A stretch of DNA of 19,084 nucleotides from positions 1-19,084 of the forward strand of contig CBFIEJ010000041.1 in assembly GCA_965661575.1 (NCBI GenBank). Reading direction: 5' to 3'. Positions 8,419-15,316 of this stretch are shown in pieces. A model generated the notes under the pieces. The model was given only the letters and a program-made list of their open reading frames with translations. It was not told the DNA's origin and did no database searches. The DNA comes from UA16 sp965661575. GTDB taxonomy: Bacteria > Bacteroidota > Bacteroidia > Flavobacteriales_D > Sanyastnellaceae. Positions within the stretch are counted from its first letter, which is position 1, and each line of letters starts with the position of its first letter. The position numbers and the translations under genes are program-made.

Positions 8419-9420
8419 CTACCAAACCGTGGCTTCATCCATTGATTTCCACAAGGCATCCTTCAACTCCACAAGCCCCATTTGGGCTACACTCGAGAAA
8501 AACAAAGGATTGAATTCTCGGATCTCATCGTGAATGGCTTCTTTCAATTCGTCGTCCAGCATGTCGCTTTTCGAAATGGCCAACATGCGGTTTTTCTTCA
8601 GCAAATCAGGATTGTACTTTTCCAATTCACCCAGGAGAGTTTGGTACTCCTTGGCAATGTCGTCACTGTCAGCAGGAACAATGAAAAGCAAAACCGGATT
8701 GCGCTCGATATGACGTAGAAATCGCAAACCCAATCCCTTTCCTTCTGAAGCACCCTCAATGATTCCCGGAATGTCTGCCATGACAAAAGATCGGTCATCG
8801 CGGTAAGCGACCATGCCCAAGTTGGGTTTGAGCGTTGTAAATGGATAATTGGCAATTTCCGGCTTCGCCGCGCTAACCACGGATAGTAACGTTGATTTAC
8901 CGGCATTCGGGAACCCCACCAAGCCAACGTCTGCAAGAAGCTTCAGTTCTAGAATTTTCCATTCCTCCAACCCTGCCTCTCCAGGCTGAGCATACGTGGG
9001 TGACTGCCGCACGGAAGACTTGAAATGATCGTTTCCACGACCGCCTTTTCCTCCTTTTGTCAGAATAACCTCTTCACCTTCGTCCAAAATTTCCATCAAC
9101 ACTTCCTCCGTCTCTGAATCTCGAACGACTGTCCCCAGCGGAACATCGATGTAAACGTCATCACCGTCCGCTCCGTGCTTGTGTTGCCCGCGACCTGTAT
9201 CACCGTGGCCAGCGATAACGTGCCGAGCGTATTTGAGATGAAGCAAGGTCCAGTGCTGTTTGTTGCCGCGAATGATTACATGACCACCACGACCTCCGTC
9301 ACCTCCATCGGGTCCGCCTTTGGCGGTCATACGGTTACGCATAAAATGCGCTGAGCCCGGACCTCCCCGTCCGGAACGGCAACAAATCTTTACGTAATCA
9401 ACAAAATTTTCACCTGACAT
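8419..9420 (-). CDS. obg: Obg/CgtA family ribosome-assembly GTPase
   Basis: Obg proteins bind GTP slowly, associate with the 50S subunit late in assembly and respond to ppGpp. This 333-residue protein has the glycine-rich Obg fold at residues 2-158 (CRSGRGGPGSAHF, GGPDGGDGGRGG, GGKGGRGN) and a G domain at about 160-330. The G1 P-loop is GFPNAGKS (169-176), G2 contains the TT pair (195-196), G3 is DIPG (216-219), G4 is SKSD (283-286) and G5 is SSV (309-311). G4 departs from the usual NKxD by having Ser first, which I believe is common in Bacteroidota Obg. The C-terminal OCT domain of Firmicutes Obg is absent. The gene lies 9 bases after adk and one base before psuG. Confidence 0.96.
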   Translation of the reverse strand: MSGENFVDYVKICCRSGRGGPGSAHFMRNRMTAKGGPDGGDGGRGGHVIIRGNKQHWTLLHLKYARHVIAGHGDTGRGQHKHGADGDDVYIDVPLGTVVRDSETEEVLMEILDEGEEVILTKGGKGGRGNDHFKSSVRQSPTYAQPGEAGLEEWKILELKLLADVGLVGFPNAGKSTLLSVVSAAKPEIANYPFTTLKPNLGMVAYRDDRSFVMADIPGIIEGASEGKGLGLRFLRHIERNPVLLFIVPADSDDIAKEYQTLLGELEKYNPDLLKKNRMLAISKSDMLDDELKEAIHDEIREFNPLFFSSVAQMGLVELKDALWKSMDEATVW

Positions 9421-9429
9421 GGCGTTGAA

Positions 9430-9999
9430 TCAATGCTCAATGGCCGCTTTCAATCGATCCAAAATCTCTTCGATCGTGCCGATGCCATCGATGCCTGTGA
9501 ATTTTCCTTGCAAAGCGTAATGCCCGGCAACGGGAGCCGTCTCGGCGTTGTAGACATCAATGCGCTTTTGAATTACCTCCGGATTTGCATCATCAGGCCG
9601 CCCGCTAGTTTCTGCGCGACCAAGCAAGCGCTTCTTCAACTCGTCTTCTTCGACTTCCAAGGCGAGCATGCACGTCACAGGAGTTTTTCGGGCATCCAAA
9701 AAAGCATCCAGAGCCTCTGCTTGCGCTGTGGTGCGCGGAAAACCATCAAAAATAAATCCTTTGGCGTCGGTGTGCTTGTTGACCTCAGACTCCAGCATAC
9801 GAATGGTCACATCGTCTGGAACGAGTTGGCCCTTGTCCATGAAAGACTGGGCTTTTTGTCCGAGCTCCGTGTTGCCCTTGATGTTTGATCTGAAAATATC
9901 TCCAGTACTGAGATGAATCAGTCCAAAAGACTCGACCAAATGGACGCTCTGCGTTCCTTTTCCTGCGCCCGGAGGGCCAAATAAAACAATGTTTAGCAT
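9430..9999 (-). CDS. adk: Adenylate kinase, short-LID type
   Basis: Adk catalyses ATP + AMP <-> 2 ADP in the cytoplasm. From the ATG at 9999 the protein is 189 residues: MLNIVLFGPPGAGKGTQ contains the P-loop (8-15), followed by LSTGDIFR in the AMP-binding region, FIFDGFPRT, and the arginine-rich RAETSGRPDD segment. The LID is short and lacks the zinc-type Cys cluster, like other Bacteroidota and AK1-type enzymes. The frame stays open upstream to 10047, but that extension (MDLDNCFKNEVTKRKI) is not family-like and lies near the candidate promoter, so 9999 is the better start. It is the first gene of the adk-obg-psuG-E1-S4 set, and adk next to obg is a known arrangement in flavobacteria. Confidence 0.96.
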   Translation of the reverse strand: MLNIVLFGPPGAGKGTQSVHLVESFGLIHLSTGDIFRSNIKGNTELGQKAQSFMDKGQLVPDDVTIRMLESEVNKHTDAKGFIFDGFPRTTAQAEALDAFLDARKTPVTCMLALEVEEDELKKRLLGRAETSGRPDDANPEVIQKRIDVYNAETAPVAGHYALQGKFTGIDGIGTIEEILDRLKAAIEH

Positions 10000-10059
10000 G
10001 ATCTTTCTCTTCGTAACCTCGTTCTTAAAACAGTTGTCTAGGTCCACGGTTCAAGGGCG

Positions 10060-10090
10060 TAAAGGTACTGCATGAAAATAGAACCTCACA
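10060..10090 (-). promoter_or_regulatory. Candidate Bacteroidota-type promoter for the adk gene set
   Basis: Read on the minus strand, TGTG (10087-10090; consensus TTTG) is followed after exactly 19 bases by TACCTTTA (10060-10067; consensus TAnnTTTG). Each box has one mismatch and the spacing fits the Bacteroidota primary sigma factor. It would give a leader of about 55 bases before the adk ATG. No other sites in the 190-base divergent region fit as well on this strand. Confidence 0.35.
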
Positions 10091-10189
10091 CGTTACAGGA
10101 AAGGCGTCTCTGAACCGATTGGATGCGTTAACTTCGCGGCGAAAATCAACACGCACTTCCTTCTCAGCAAGGATCATTGAAGCACAGAC

Positions 10190-11578
10190 ATGAAGTACGA
10201 CGTAATTGTTCTTGGAAGCGGCCCTGGTGGCTATGTTACAGCCATTCGCGCCAGTCAACTTGGTTTAAAGACCGCCGTCATTGAGCGGGAAGCACTGGGA
10301 GGCATTTGCCTCAATTGGGGTTGCATCCCAACCAAAGCACTCCTTAAAAGCGCCAACGTATTCGAGTACATCGAACACGCTGAAGATTATGGAATTTCTG
10401 TTGCGAGCCCAAAAGCCGATTTCAAAGGCATGGTTGCTCGTAGCCGTGGCGTTGCAGACGGCATGTCAAAGGGTGTTCAGTTCCTCATGAAGAAGAACAA
10501 AATTGACGTGATCATGGGCAACGGCAAGTTGCTTCCGGGCAAACAGGTGGAAGTAACAGCTGCCGACGGTGCCGTGCAAACAGTTTCAGCCAGCCACATC
10601 ATCATCGCCACAGGAGCGCGCAGCCGACAATTGCCAAGCATTCCCCAAGATGGGAAAAACATCATCGGTTATCGCGAGGCGATGACCCTGGAAAAGCAAC
10701 CGAAGCGACTCGTTGTGGTCGGTTCTGGCGCCATTGGCGTTGAGTTTGCCTATTTCTACAATGCGATCGGGACGGAAGTCACCGTGGTAGAGTACCAGAA
10801 CCGAATTGTGCCGGTAGAGGATGCAGACGTGAGCAAGCAACTTGAAAAGAGTTTCAAAAAAACCGGCATCAAGGTGATGACCTCATCGGAAGTCATGGGC
10901 GTCAGCACGAAAGGCGGTGAACAAACGGTCACGGTCAAAACCAAAAAAGGTGAAGAGACCTTGAAATGCGACGTGGTCTTGAGCGCCGCAGGGGTCATCT
11001 CCAATCTTGAAAACATCGGACTTGAAGAGGTGGGCATTGTTGTTGACGGAGGCAAAATCGTTGTTGACGATTTCTACGCAAGCAACATTCCTGGCTACTA
11101 CGCCATCGGTGATTGCGTTCCGGGGCCGGCATTGGCGCACGTCGCATCCGCTGAGGGAATCACATGCGTGGAAAAAATTGCTGGGCAATCTCCAGAACCT
11201 ATTGACTACGGCAACATCCCAGGTTGCACTTATTGCTTCCCTGAAGTAGCAAGCGTAGGCATGACAGAAGCACAAGCGAAAGACGCCGGACACGACATCA
11301 AAGTGGGAAAATTTCCGTTCTCGGCATCCGGAAAAGCAAGTGCTTCTGGACACAAAGATGGATTCGTCAAACTCATCTTCGACGCGAAATACGGCGAGTT
11401 GCTAGGTGGACACATGATTGGCGCGAATGTCACGGAAATGGTTGCTGAGCTCGTTGCCTTGCGCAAACTCGAGACCACCGGCCACGAACTCATCAAAACC
11501 ATTCATCCACACCCGACCCTGAGCGAAGCGGTCATGGAAGCTGCTGCCGCAGCTTACGACGAGGTGATTCACTTGTAA
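10190..11578 (+). CDS. lpd: Dihydrolipoyl dehydrogenase (E3 of 2-oxoacid dehydrogenase complexes)
   Basis: Lpd re-oxidises the dihydrolipoyl groups of E2 using FAD and NAD+, serving pyruvate, 2-oxoglutarate, branched-chain and glycine-cleavage systems. The 462-residue product is full length. It has the FAD motif GSGPGGY (9-15), the redox-active disulfide in CLNWGC (Cys40, Cys45), an NAD-binding GSGAIGVEFAYFY motif, a second FAD-binding GYYAIGDC, and the dimer-interface HPHPTLSE with catalytic His441 and Glu446. There is no N-terminal lipoyl domain. It is transcribed alone, divergent from the adk gene set that contains the E1 component, and ends at a strong hairpin terminator. Which complex it mainly serves cannot be told from sequence. 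Confidence 0.96.
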   Translation: MKYDVIVLGSGPGGYVTAIRASQLGLKTAVIEREALGGICLNWGCIPTKALLKSANVFEYIEHAEDYGISVASPKADFKGMVARSRGVADGMSKGVQFLMKKNKIDVIMGNGKLLPGKQVEVTAADGAVQTVSASHIIIATGARSRQLPSIPQDGKNIIGYREAMTLEKQPKRLVVVGSGAIGVEFAYFYNAIGTEVTVVEYQNRIVPVEDADVSKQLEKSFKKTGIKVMTSSEVMGVSTKGGEQTVTVKTKKGEETLKCDVVLSAAGVISNLENIGLEEVGIVVDGGKIVVDDFYASNIPGYYAIGDCVPGPALAHVASAEGITCVEKIAGQSPEPIDYGNIPGCTYCFPEVASVGMTEAQAKDAGHDIKVGKFPFSASGKASASGHKDGFVKLIFDAKYGELLGGHMIGANVTEMVAELVALRKLETTGHELIKTIHPHPTLSEAVMEAAAAAYDEVIHL

Positions 11579-11598
11579 TCGTTATCCAGTCGGAAATC

Positions 11599-11631
11599 AA
11601 AAAAGGCGCTCCCATTCGGGGCGCCTTTTTT
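11599..11631. terminator. Bidirectional Rho-independent terminator (lpd / DUF5715 gene)
   Basis: The stem GGCGCTCC (11605-11612) pairs with GGGGCGCC (11618-11625), 8 bp with one G-T wobble, around the loop CATTC. Six A's precede it and six T's follow it, so it can end transcription from lpd on plus and from the convergent gene on minus, whose stop codon lies 5 bases beyond the T-tract. Confidence 0.93.
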
Positions 11632-11635
11632 CGTC

Positions 11636-12451
11636 TCAACGACGAAGCGTGATGTGCATGCAGCTCTTCTCTGGAATCACCAAAATCTTACCTTTCTTTT
11701 GGAAGCTGCGAAGGACATTTTGAATGGCCCGTGTCGGCGCCGAACAATCTGAGTCGTTGCTTGGACGATCCGTGTAGGCGATGTCAAAAGAGGCGCCATA
11801 ACTGTGCGTGGAAGTCCCATTGAACGCGTTGTAGTTGCGTCGTCCGAGCCGAGATTGCTGCCGCTCTGTGCGGGTCAGACTCGTGACTCGAAAACGCGTA
11901 CCCTCACTGCCTGAGCCTTCCAATTCATCGGCAAATGCATTGCCCATTTCACTCAACAACTCCTGCACCTCGGGCAGCAGAACCGCGTAACTGTGAGACA
12001 AGGCCGTAATGTGATACCCTCTTCCGTCATGAACAGGAACCAAGTCGCCGCGTCGTTTTCCAGCCTCCATCTCGCTTTTGTTCTTGACGAAGAAGCTGTT
12101 TGGCAGATTCCGTGCTGCCACCTGATGATCCGTGTAGGGGTTCTTGGGGAGTTTCAGTACGTGGCGATTGCAGCTGCATGGCTTGATTTCCTCGTCCTCC
12201 TCAACTAGATCCGGCGTCGGTTCTGAGCGAAACTCAGATTGATTTGGATGCTCGGGGATCTCCTGCGATGCATTCACAACCAACCTATCATTAGCGCCCA
12301 CTGCATCTCCCGGATGCTCCAATGCTACACCCTCGTCAGCGGCGGCCGAGTCTGGCGCTAACCAAGAGGCAAGGGAAAAGATTAGAACAACGAGTGTTCC
12401 GCCCACAACAGTGATTCGATCCCACCGGTATTTACGTCGCCTGACTTGCAT
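11636..12451 (-). CDS. Membrane-anchored DUF5715 / LAS-type (M15-like) peptidase-fold protein
   Basis: This 271-residue protein has a basic N-terminus, a single hydrophobic segment at about residues 12-31 (signal anchor or uncleaved signal), an acidic low-complexity linker (about 35-90) and a C-terminal domain from about 125. That domain matches what I know of DUF5715. It carries the signature of LAS metallopeptidases (VanX, D-Ala-D-Ala carboxypeptidases, murein hydrolases): STHSYGASFD supplies His216 and Asp223 in the HxxGxxxD pattern, and EKSCMHITL supplies Glu261 and His266. Arg194 in SLTRT is also typical. I infer a zinc-dependent cell-wall peptidase acting in the periplasm. This is an inference from motifs, not shown for the family as far as I know. 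The CxC at 92-94 has no obvious role. It is convergent with lpd. Confidence 0.78.
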   Translation of the reverse strand: MQVRRRKYRWDRITVVGGTLVVLIFSLASWLAPDSAAADEGVALEHPGDAVGANDRLVVNASQEIPEHPNQSEFRSEPTPDLVEEDEEIKPCSCNRHVLKLPKNPYTDHQVAARNLPNSFFVKNKSEMEAGKRRGDLVPVHDGRGYHITALSHSYAVLLPEVQELLSEMGNAFADELEGSGSEGTRFRVTSLTRTERQQSRLGRRNYNAFNGTSTHSYGASFDIAYTDRPSNDSDCSAPTRAIQNVLRSFQKKGKILVIPEKSCMHITLRR

Positions 12452-12465
12452 GCTGCAATATCCGA

Positions 12466-12506
12466 GGATTTTGAAGGTGTCTAGACATCACCTCCTTCAA
12501 AAATCC
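12466..12506. repeat. Imperfect inverted repeat in a divergent promoter region
   Basis: GGATTTTGAAGG (12466-12477) is the inverse of CCTTCAAAAATCC (12494-12506) apart from one bulged A. Between them lies the perfect 10-base palindrome TGTCTAGACA (12478-12487), and GGTG/CACC can pair as an alternative inner stem. It sits 15 bases upstream of the DUF5715 gene and about 95 bases upstream of the plus-strand gene at 12601, so it could be a protein-binding operator or an RNA hairpin in either leader. No T-tract follows, so it is not a typical terminator. Confidence 0.5.
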
Positions 12507-12600
12507 CCACAGTCACGTATGGAAAAACGAACAATCCCCTGACCTCCAATTGCTGTAACCTTTGCGATTGGATTTCGTTATCATAATCAAAAGAAAGATC

Positions 12601-13137
12601 ATGTTAGGCATCGGCGCAAAAGTGACACACCCCACGCACAATGAAGGCGTAGTATTTGGAACCGACGGCGACTTTTGGCGGATTTACTTCCGAGAAGTTG
12701 GCGAGAAATCCATCGCAAAAGAATTCGAGGGACTTGAAATCATCGAGGCCGCCGAAGACATGAGCCAGCCGGATGTAAGTGACATCATGACGGCCATGGA
12801 ACACGTTTTGGGTGATTTTGCAGATCGCATTCGAGGTGAAGAACGCCCTGAGAGCATCGAGATCAGCGAACGTTGGGATGGCGGCACTTTGATCATTCAA
12901 CCATCAGAAGATGGTTTGAAATCCAAAGAGGTTCCAATCGATACGTTTTTTCACAAAATTGTAATGACCCGAGATCGGCTGCGTGTGCTTGAGGCGAAGA
13001 TCAATGCACACTCAAAATTAGCGGATTCCGACAAGATCGATTTGCAGCAATACATCACGAAAATCTACGGCTCACTCACCACCTTCAATGTGCTTTTCAA
13101 ATACAAGGAAGATTGGTTTGTCGGTGAGAAGAAGTGA
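12601..13137 (+). CDS. Conserved Bacteroidota protein of unknown function with SH3-like N-terminus
   Basis: The product is 178 residues from the ATG at 12601. The first 50 residues (MLGIGAKVTHPTHNEGVVFG..FWRIYF..EKSIAKEFEGLEII) look like a small SH3/tudor-like beta-barrel of the HPxxxEG kind seen in CarD/UvrD-tail-type domains. An acidic, helical middle follows (residues about 54-87). The second half (ISERWDGGTLIIQP, PIDTFFHKIVMTRDRLRVLE, DKIDLQQYITKIYGSLTTFN) strongly resembles a family I recall from many flavobacteria, without a known function. No signal peptide or membrane segment is present, so it is cytoplasmic. The frame extends to a TTG at 12562, but TAACCTTTG (12556-12564) resembles a -7 box and would exclude that start. 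It may head a unit with the two genes that follow. Confidence 0.85.
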   Translation: MLGIGAKVTHPTHNEGVVFGTDGDFWRIYFREVGEKSIAKEFEGLEIIEAAEDMSQPDVSDIMTAMEHVLGDFADRIRGEERPESIEISERWDGGTLIIQPSEDGLKSKEVPIDTFFHKIVMTRDRLRVLEAKINAHSKLADSDKIDLQQYITKIYGSLTTFNVLFKYKEDWFVGEKK

Positions 13138-13211
13138 TGACGAATTGGGGTTATCCATGCGGAACATTTCCGATTTGCTTACCTTGAAGCCCAAACCACA
13201 AGGCCAAGGGA

Positions 13212-13385
13212 ATGAAGCAAATCGTTTTCGGTATTTTGAGTCAGCTGAATAAGTTGATCCTGCCGCGTTTCTCCAAAAGACAAGACTTGACGCGACTCAA
13301 AAAGTGGGAGCAAGCGATCGTTGGTTGGCGCATGTGGGTGACTTACCGTCATCTGGATGCTCAGCATGACAAGCGTCCAACATGA
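13212..13385 (+). CDS. 57-residue conserved-looking basic protein coupled to the Nramp gene
   Basis: The frame runs from ATG at 13212 to TGA at 13383-13385 and encodes MKQIVFGILSQLNKLILPRF followed by SKRQDLTRLKKWEQAIVGWR and MWVTYRHLDAQHDKRPT. It is basic and amphipathic, with no signal peptide or full membrane span. The pattern (short hydrophobic start, NKLILP, a Ser-Lys turn, then KWEQAIVGWRMWVTYRHLD) resembles a small family I recall in Bacteroidota, often left unnamed or mislabelled. The stop overlaps the start of the Nramp gene (ATGA), which is strong evidence that it is translated and coupled to it. Its function is unknown; a role linked to the transporter is only suggested by the overlap. 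Confidence 0.75.
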   Translation: MKQIVFGILSQLNKLILPRFSKRQDLTRLKKWEQAIVGWRMWVTYRHLDAQHDKRPT

Positions 13386-14641
13386 GTGCGCAGAAAGGAA
13401 ACTGGATGCAGGTCATAGGACCGGGCATCCTTTTTGCATCCACGGCCATTGGTGTGAGTCACCTCGTGCAATCGACGCGCGCTGGAGCGCTGGTGGGATT
13501 CGGATTGGTTTGGGCGGTTGTGGCTGCCAACCTAGCGAAATATCCTTTTTTTGAATTTGGAAGCCGTTACGCAAATGCAACCGGTGAATCGCTCATCGAA
13601 GGCTACCGATCCATCGGAAAATGGGCGGCTTGGCTTTACCTAGCCATCACTGTAAGCACCTGTTTTTTTGTGATGGGTGCAATCGGCATCGTCACCGCCT
13701 CCTTTCTGGACAACCTCTTCAATATTTCAAATGCCACAGGCATCAACGCCACGCCCTATGTAGCCGTTGTCGTCTTTCTCATATCCACCACCTTGCTGGT
13801 GTTAGGTAAATATGGGGCCCTCGATTCCTTGATCAAAGTTATTGCAGCCGTATTGCTGGTCAGCACAGCCGGTGCCTTCCTAGCGGCGCTCGCACACACC
13901 CCGCTTTCGGCGGTTCCTGCTGCTCCGGTGGATTTCACCCCATGGTCAGGTGCGGGATTGGCCTTTCTCATTGCGCTCATGGGTTGGATGCCGACCGCTG
14001 TTGACTTGAGCACATGGAACAGTATTTGGACATTGGAACGCATCAAACAAACAGGCTACCATCCTCCGCTCAAAGACACCATCCGTGAATTCAACATTGG
14101 GTTCATTTTTTCTGCGGTCTTGGCGCTGATGTTTCTCGCTTTAGGTGCACTTCTCTTTTATGCGAATCACGTCGAATTTCCAGAAGGAACAGCAGCATTC
14201 GCTTCCGGCGTGGTTCAACTGTACACCGAAGCCATTGGCTCCTGGAGTTGGTGGATCATCGCCACCGCAGCCTTTTCCGCCATGCTCGGAACCTGCATCG
14301 CTTGTTTGGACGGTTATGCGCGCTCACTCGCTCGCTCCATTGCCACCCTTCAAGCGGCACCAGCTTCAGTGAACATTCGGCACGAACAGTGGAGTTTAGT
14401 TGCAGTCGCCATCGGCGCGCTGAGCCTCATTTTGCTCTTCCCCAGCGACATCCGAGTCCTGGTGGATATCGCAACGACCTTGAGTTTTTTGGTAGCACCA
14501 GTGGTGGCTGGCGCCAATCTCTACCTCGTCACACGCCGGGAATTTCCCGCCGGTGCCAAACCTCCACGCTGGATGATCGCCCTGTCTTGGTTTGGCTTGG
14601 CTTTCCTCACCGGTTTTAGCGGACTTTACTTCCTAGGCTAG
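13382..14641 (+). CDS. Atypical Nramp-family (SLC11-like) membrane transporter
   Basis: This is a 419-residue protein with about 11 hydrophobic segments. TM1 begins GPGILFAS and the family phrase AGALVGF..LVWAVVAANLAKY follows; ATGESLIEGYR is also Nramp-like. In canonical Nramps the unwound TM1 carries DPGN, whose Asp and Asn bind Mn2+ or Fe2+. Here the aligned residues are Gly24, Val25, Ser26 and His27 (in TAIGVSHLVQSTRAGA). TM6 keeps a Met-Pro (GWMPTAVDLSTW, Met203) but lacks the following His. The substrate may therefore not be a classical transition metal, or binding may use other residues. The start at 13382 overlaps the stop of the small upstream gene (ATGA). The protein acts in the inner membrane. 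Confidence 0.85.
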   Translation: MSAQKGNWMQVIGPGILFASTAIGVSHLVQSTRAGALVGFGLVWAVVAANLAKYPFFEFGSRYANATGESLIEGYRSIGKWAAWLYLAITVSTCFFVMGAIGIVTASFLDNLFNISNATGINATPYVAVVVFLISTTLLVLGKYGALDSLIKVIAAVLLVSTAGAFLAALAHTPLSAVPAAPVDFTPWSGAGLAFLIALMGWMPTAVDLSTWNSIWTLERIKQTGYHPPLKDTIREFNIGFIFSAVLALMFLALGALLFYANHVEFPEGTAAFASGVVQLYTEAIGSWSWWIIATAAFSAMLGTCIACLDGYARSLARSIATLQAAPASVNIRHEQWSLVAVAIGALSLILLFPSDIRVLVDIATTLSFLVAPVVAGANLYLVTRREFPAGAKPPRWMIALSWFGLAFLTGFSGLYFLG

Positions 14642-14684
14642 AGTCGGGTGCTGATCTTCGAATTTCCCCGATTGAAATGAATCC

Positions 14685-15116
14685 CTATGGCTCCACAACC
14701 TGAACGCAAAAGTCCAACTGGACTTCGTTGAAGAGGTCGTCGAAGCCGAGCACGCGTCCTTTGATTGTCACCTCAGCAGACGTTTTCCAATCGGATGGCT
14801 TGACCGGAGCCTCCATAGCGCACACAACTCCTGGAGTCAAAATGACTGTATTTCCCTGAAGAGACCGCACCACCCCGGTCACCTGCACCACCTCATTCAT
14901 CCAAGCCGCAGTTTGTGTCGATTCTCCCTGGACGAAGCGATCATGCATTTGGTCAGCTGAAATGGAAACGACGCTCCCTTCCTGCGAACGGTCTGCCGCA
15001 GGGCGTGCATACTCACTCAAACCAAATACCACCGCTGCAATGATGAGAAGAGCGATGCTGCCAACAAAATACTTTTTCGAGGAATTCTGCATTTTCATTT
15101 TATCCTTTTGAGCCAT
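14685..15116 (-). CDS. Membrane-anchored OB-fold (tRNA_anti-like) protein
   Basis: The product has 143 residues, with a basic N-terminus and one hydrophobic segment at about 16-35 (YFVGSIALLIIAAVVFGLSEY). The rest fits the tRNA_anti-like OB-fold proteins common in Bacteroidota: SADQMHDRF, AAWMNEVVQVTGVVRSLQGNTVILTPGVVCAME, TSAEVTIKGRVLGFDDLFNEVQLDFCVQV. The typical order 'GV-C ... V-I-G ... D ... C-V' is present, with Cys residues in both conserved places. The domain should face the periplasm. No ligand or role is known to me. An alternative start at the seventh codon (MKMQNSS...) is possible. It is a single gene divergent from xseA and convergent with the Nramp gene. Confidence 0.8.
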   Translation of the reverse strand: MAQKDKMKMQNSSKKYFVGSIALLIIAAVVFGLSEYARPAADRSQEGSVVSISADQMHDRFVQGESTQTAAWMNEVVQVTGVVRSLQGNTVILTPGVVCAMEAPVKPSDWKTSAEVTIKGRVLGFDDLFNEVQLDFCVQVVEP

Positions 15117-15316
15117 TTAAAATTCCTCATTTACTTTTCAGCAAAGAACAACTTTGTAACCAGCCAAAGCTAATCATTCGTCAAGCCACAAAACCTGAAA
15201 ACGTTACCCGGCAAGTCAAAAAAAGCAGTTCCGCTCGTTTAGCTCTCCCGGTCAACTCATTGCAGCCTCTGCTTTGTAACTTGCTGGCACACTTCAATGT
15301 TTAATTTGGCTCATCC

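Noticed and set aside
10106..10136. Plus-strand TAACTTCG (10129-10136) as an lpd promoter
   Set aside because: The -7 box has a mismatch and no TTTG/TTG lies at the right distance; too weak to list.
12604..12900. Minus-strand frame of 98 codons opposite the gene at 12601
   Set aside because: It is antisense to a conserved-looking protein and shows no features of its own.
14642..14680. AGTCGGG/CCCCGATT inverted repeat as a terminator between the Nramp and OB-fold genes
   Set aside because: The loop is long (about 18 bases), one pair is a wobble and no T-tract follows on either side.
15301..15308. TTAATTTG just upstream of xseA as a -7 box
   Set aside because: One mismatch, no -33 box at the correct spacing, and it would give an almost leaderless transcript; not convincing.
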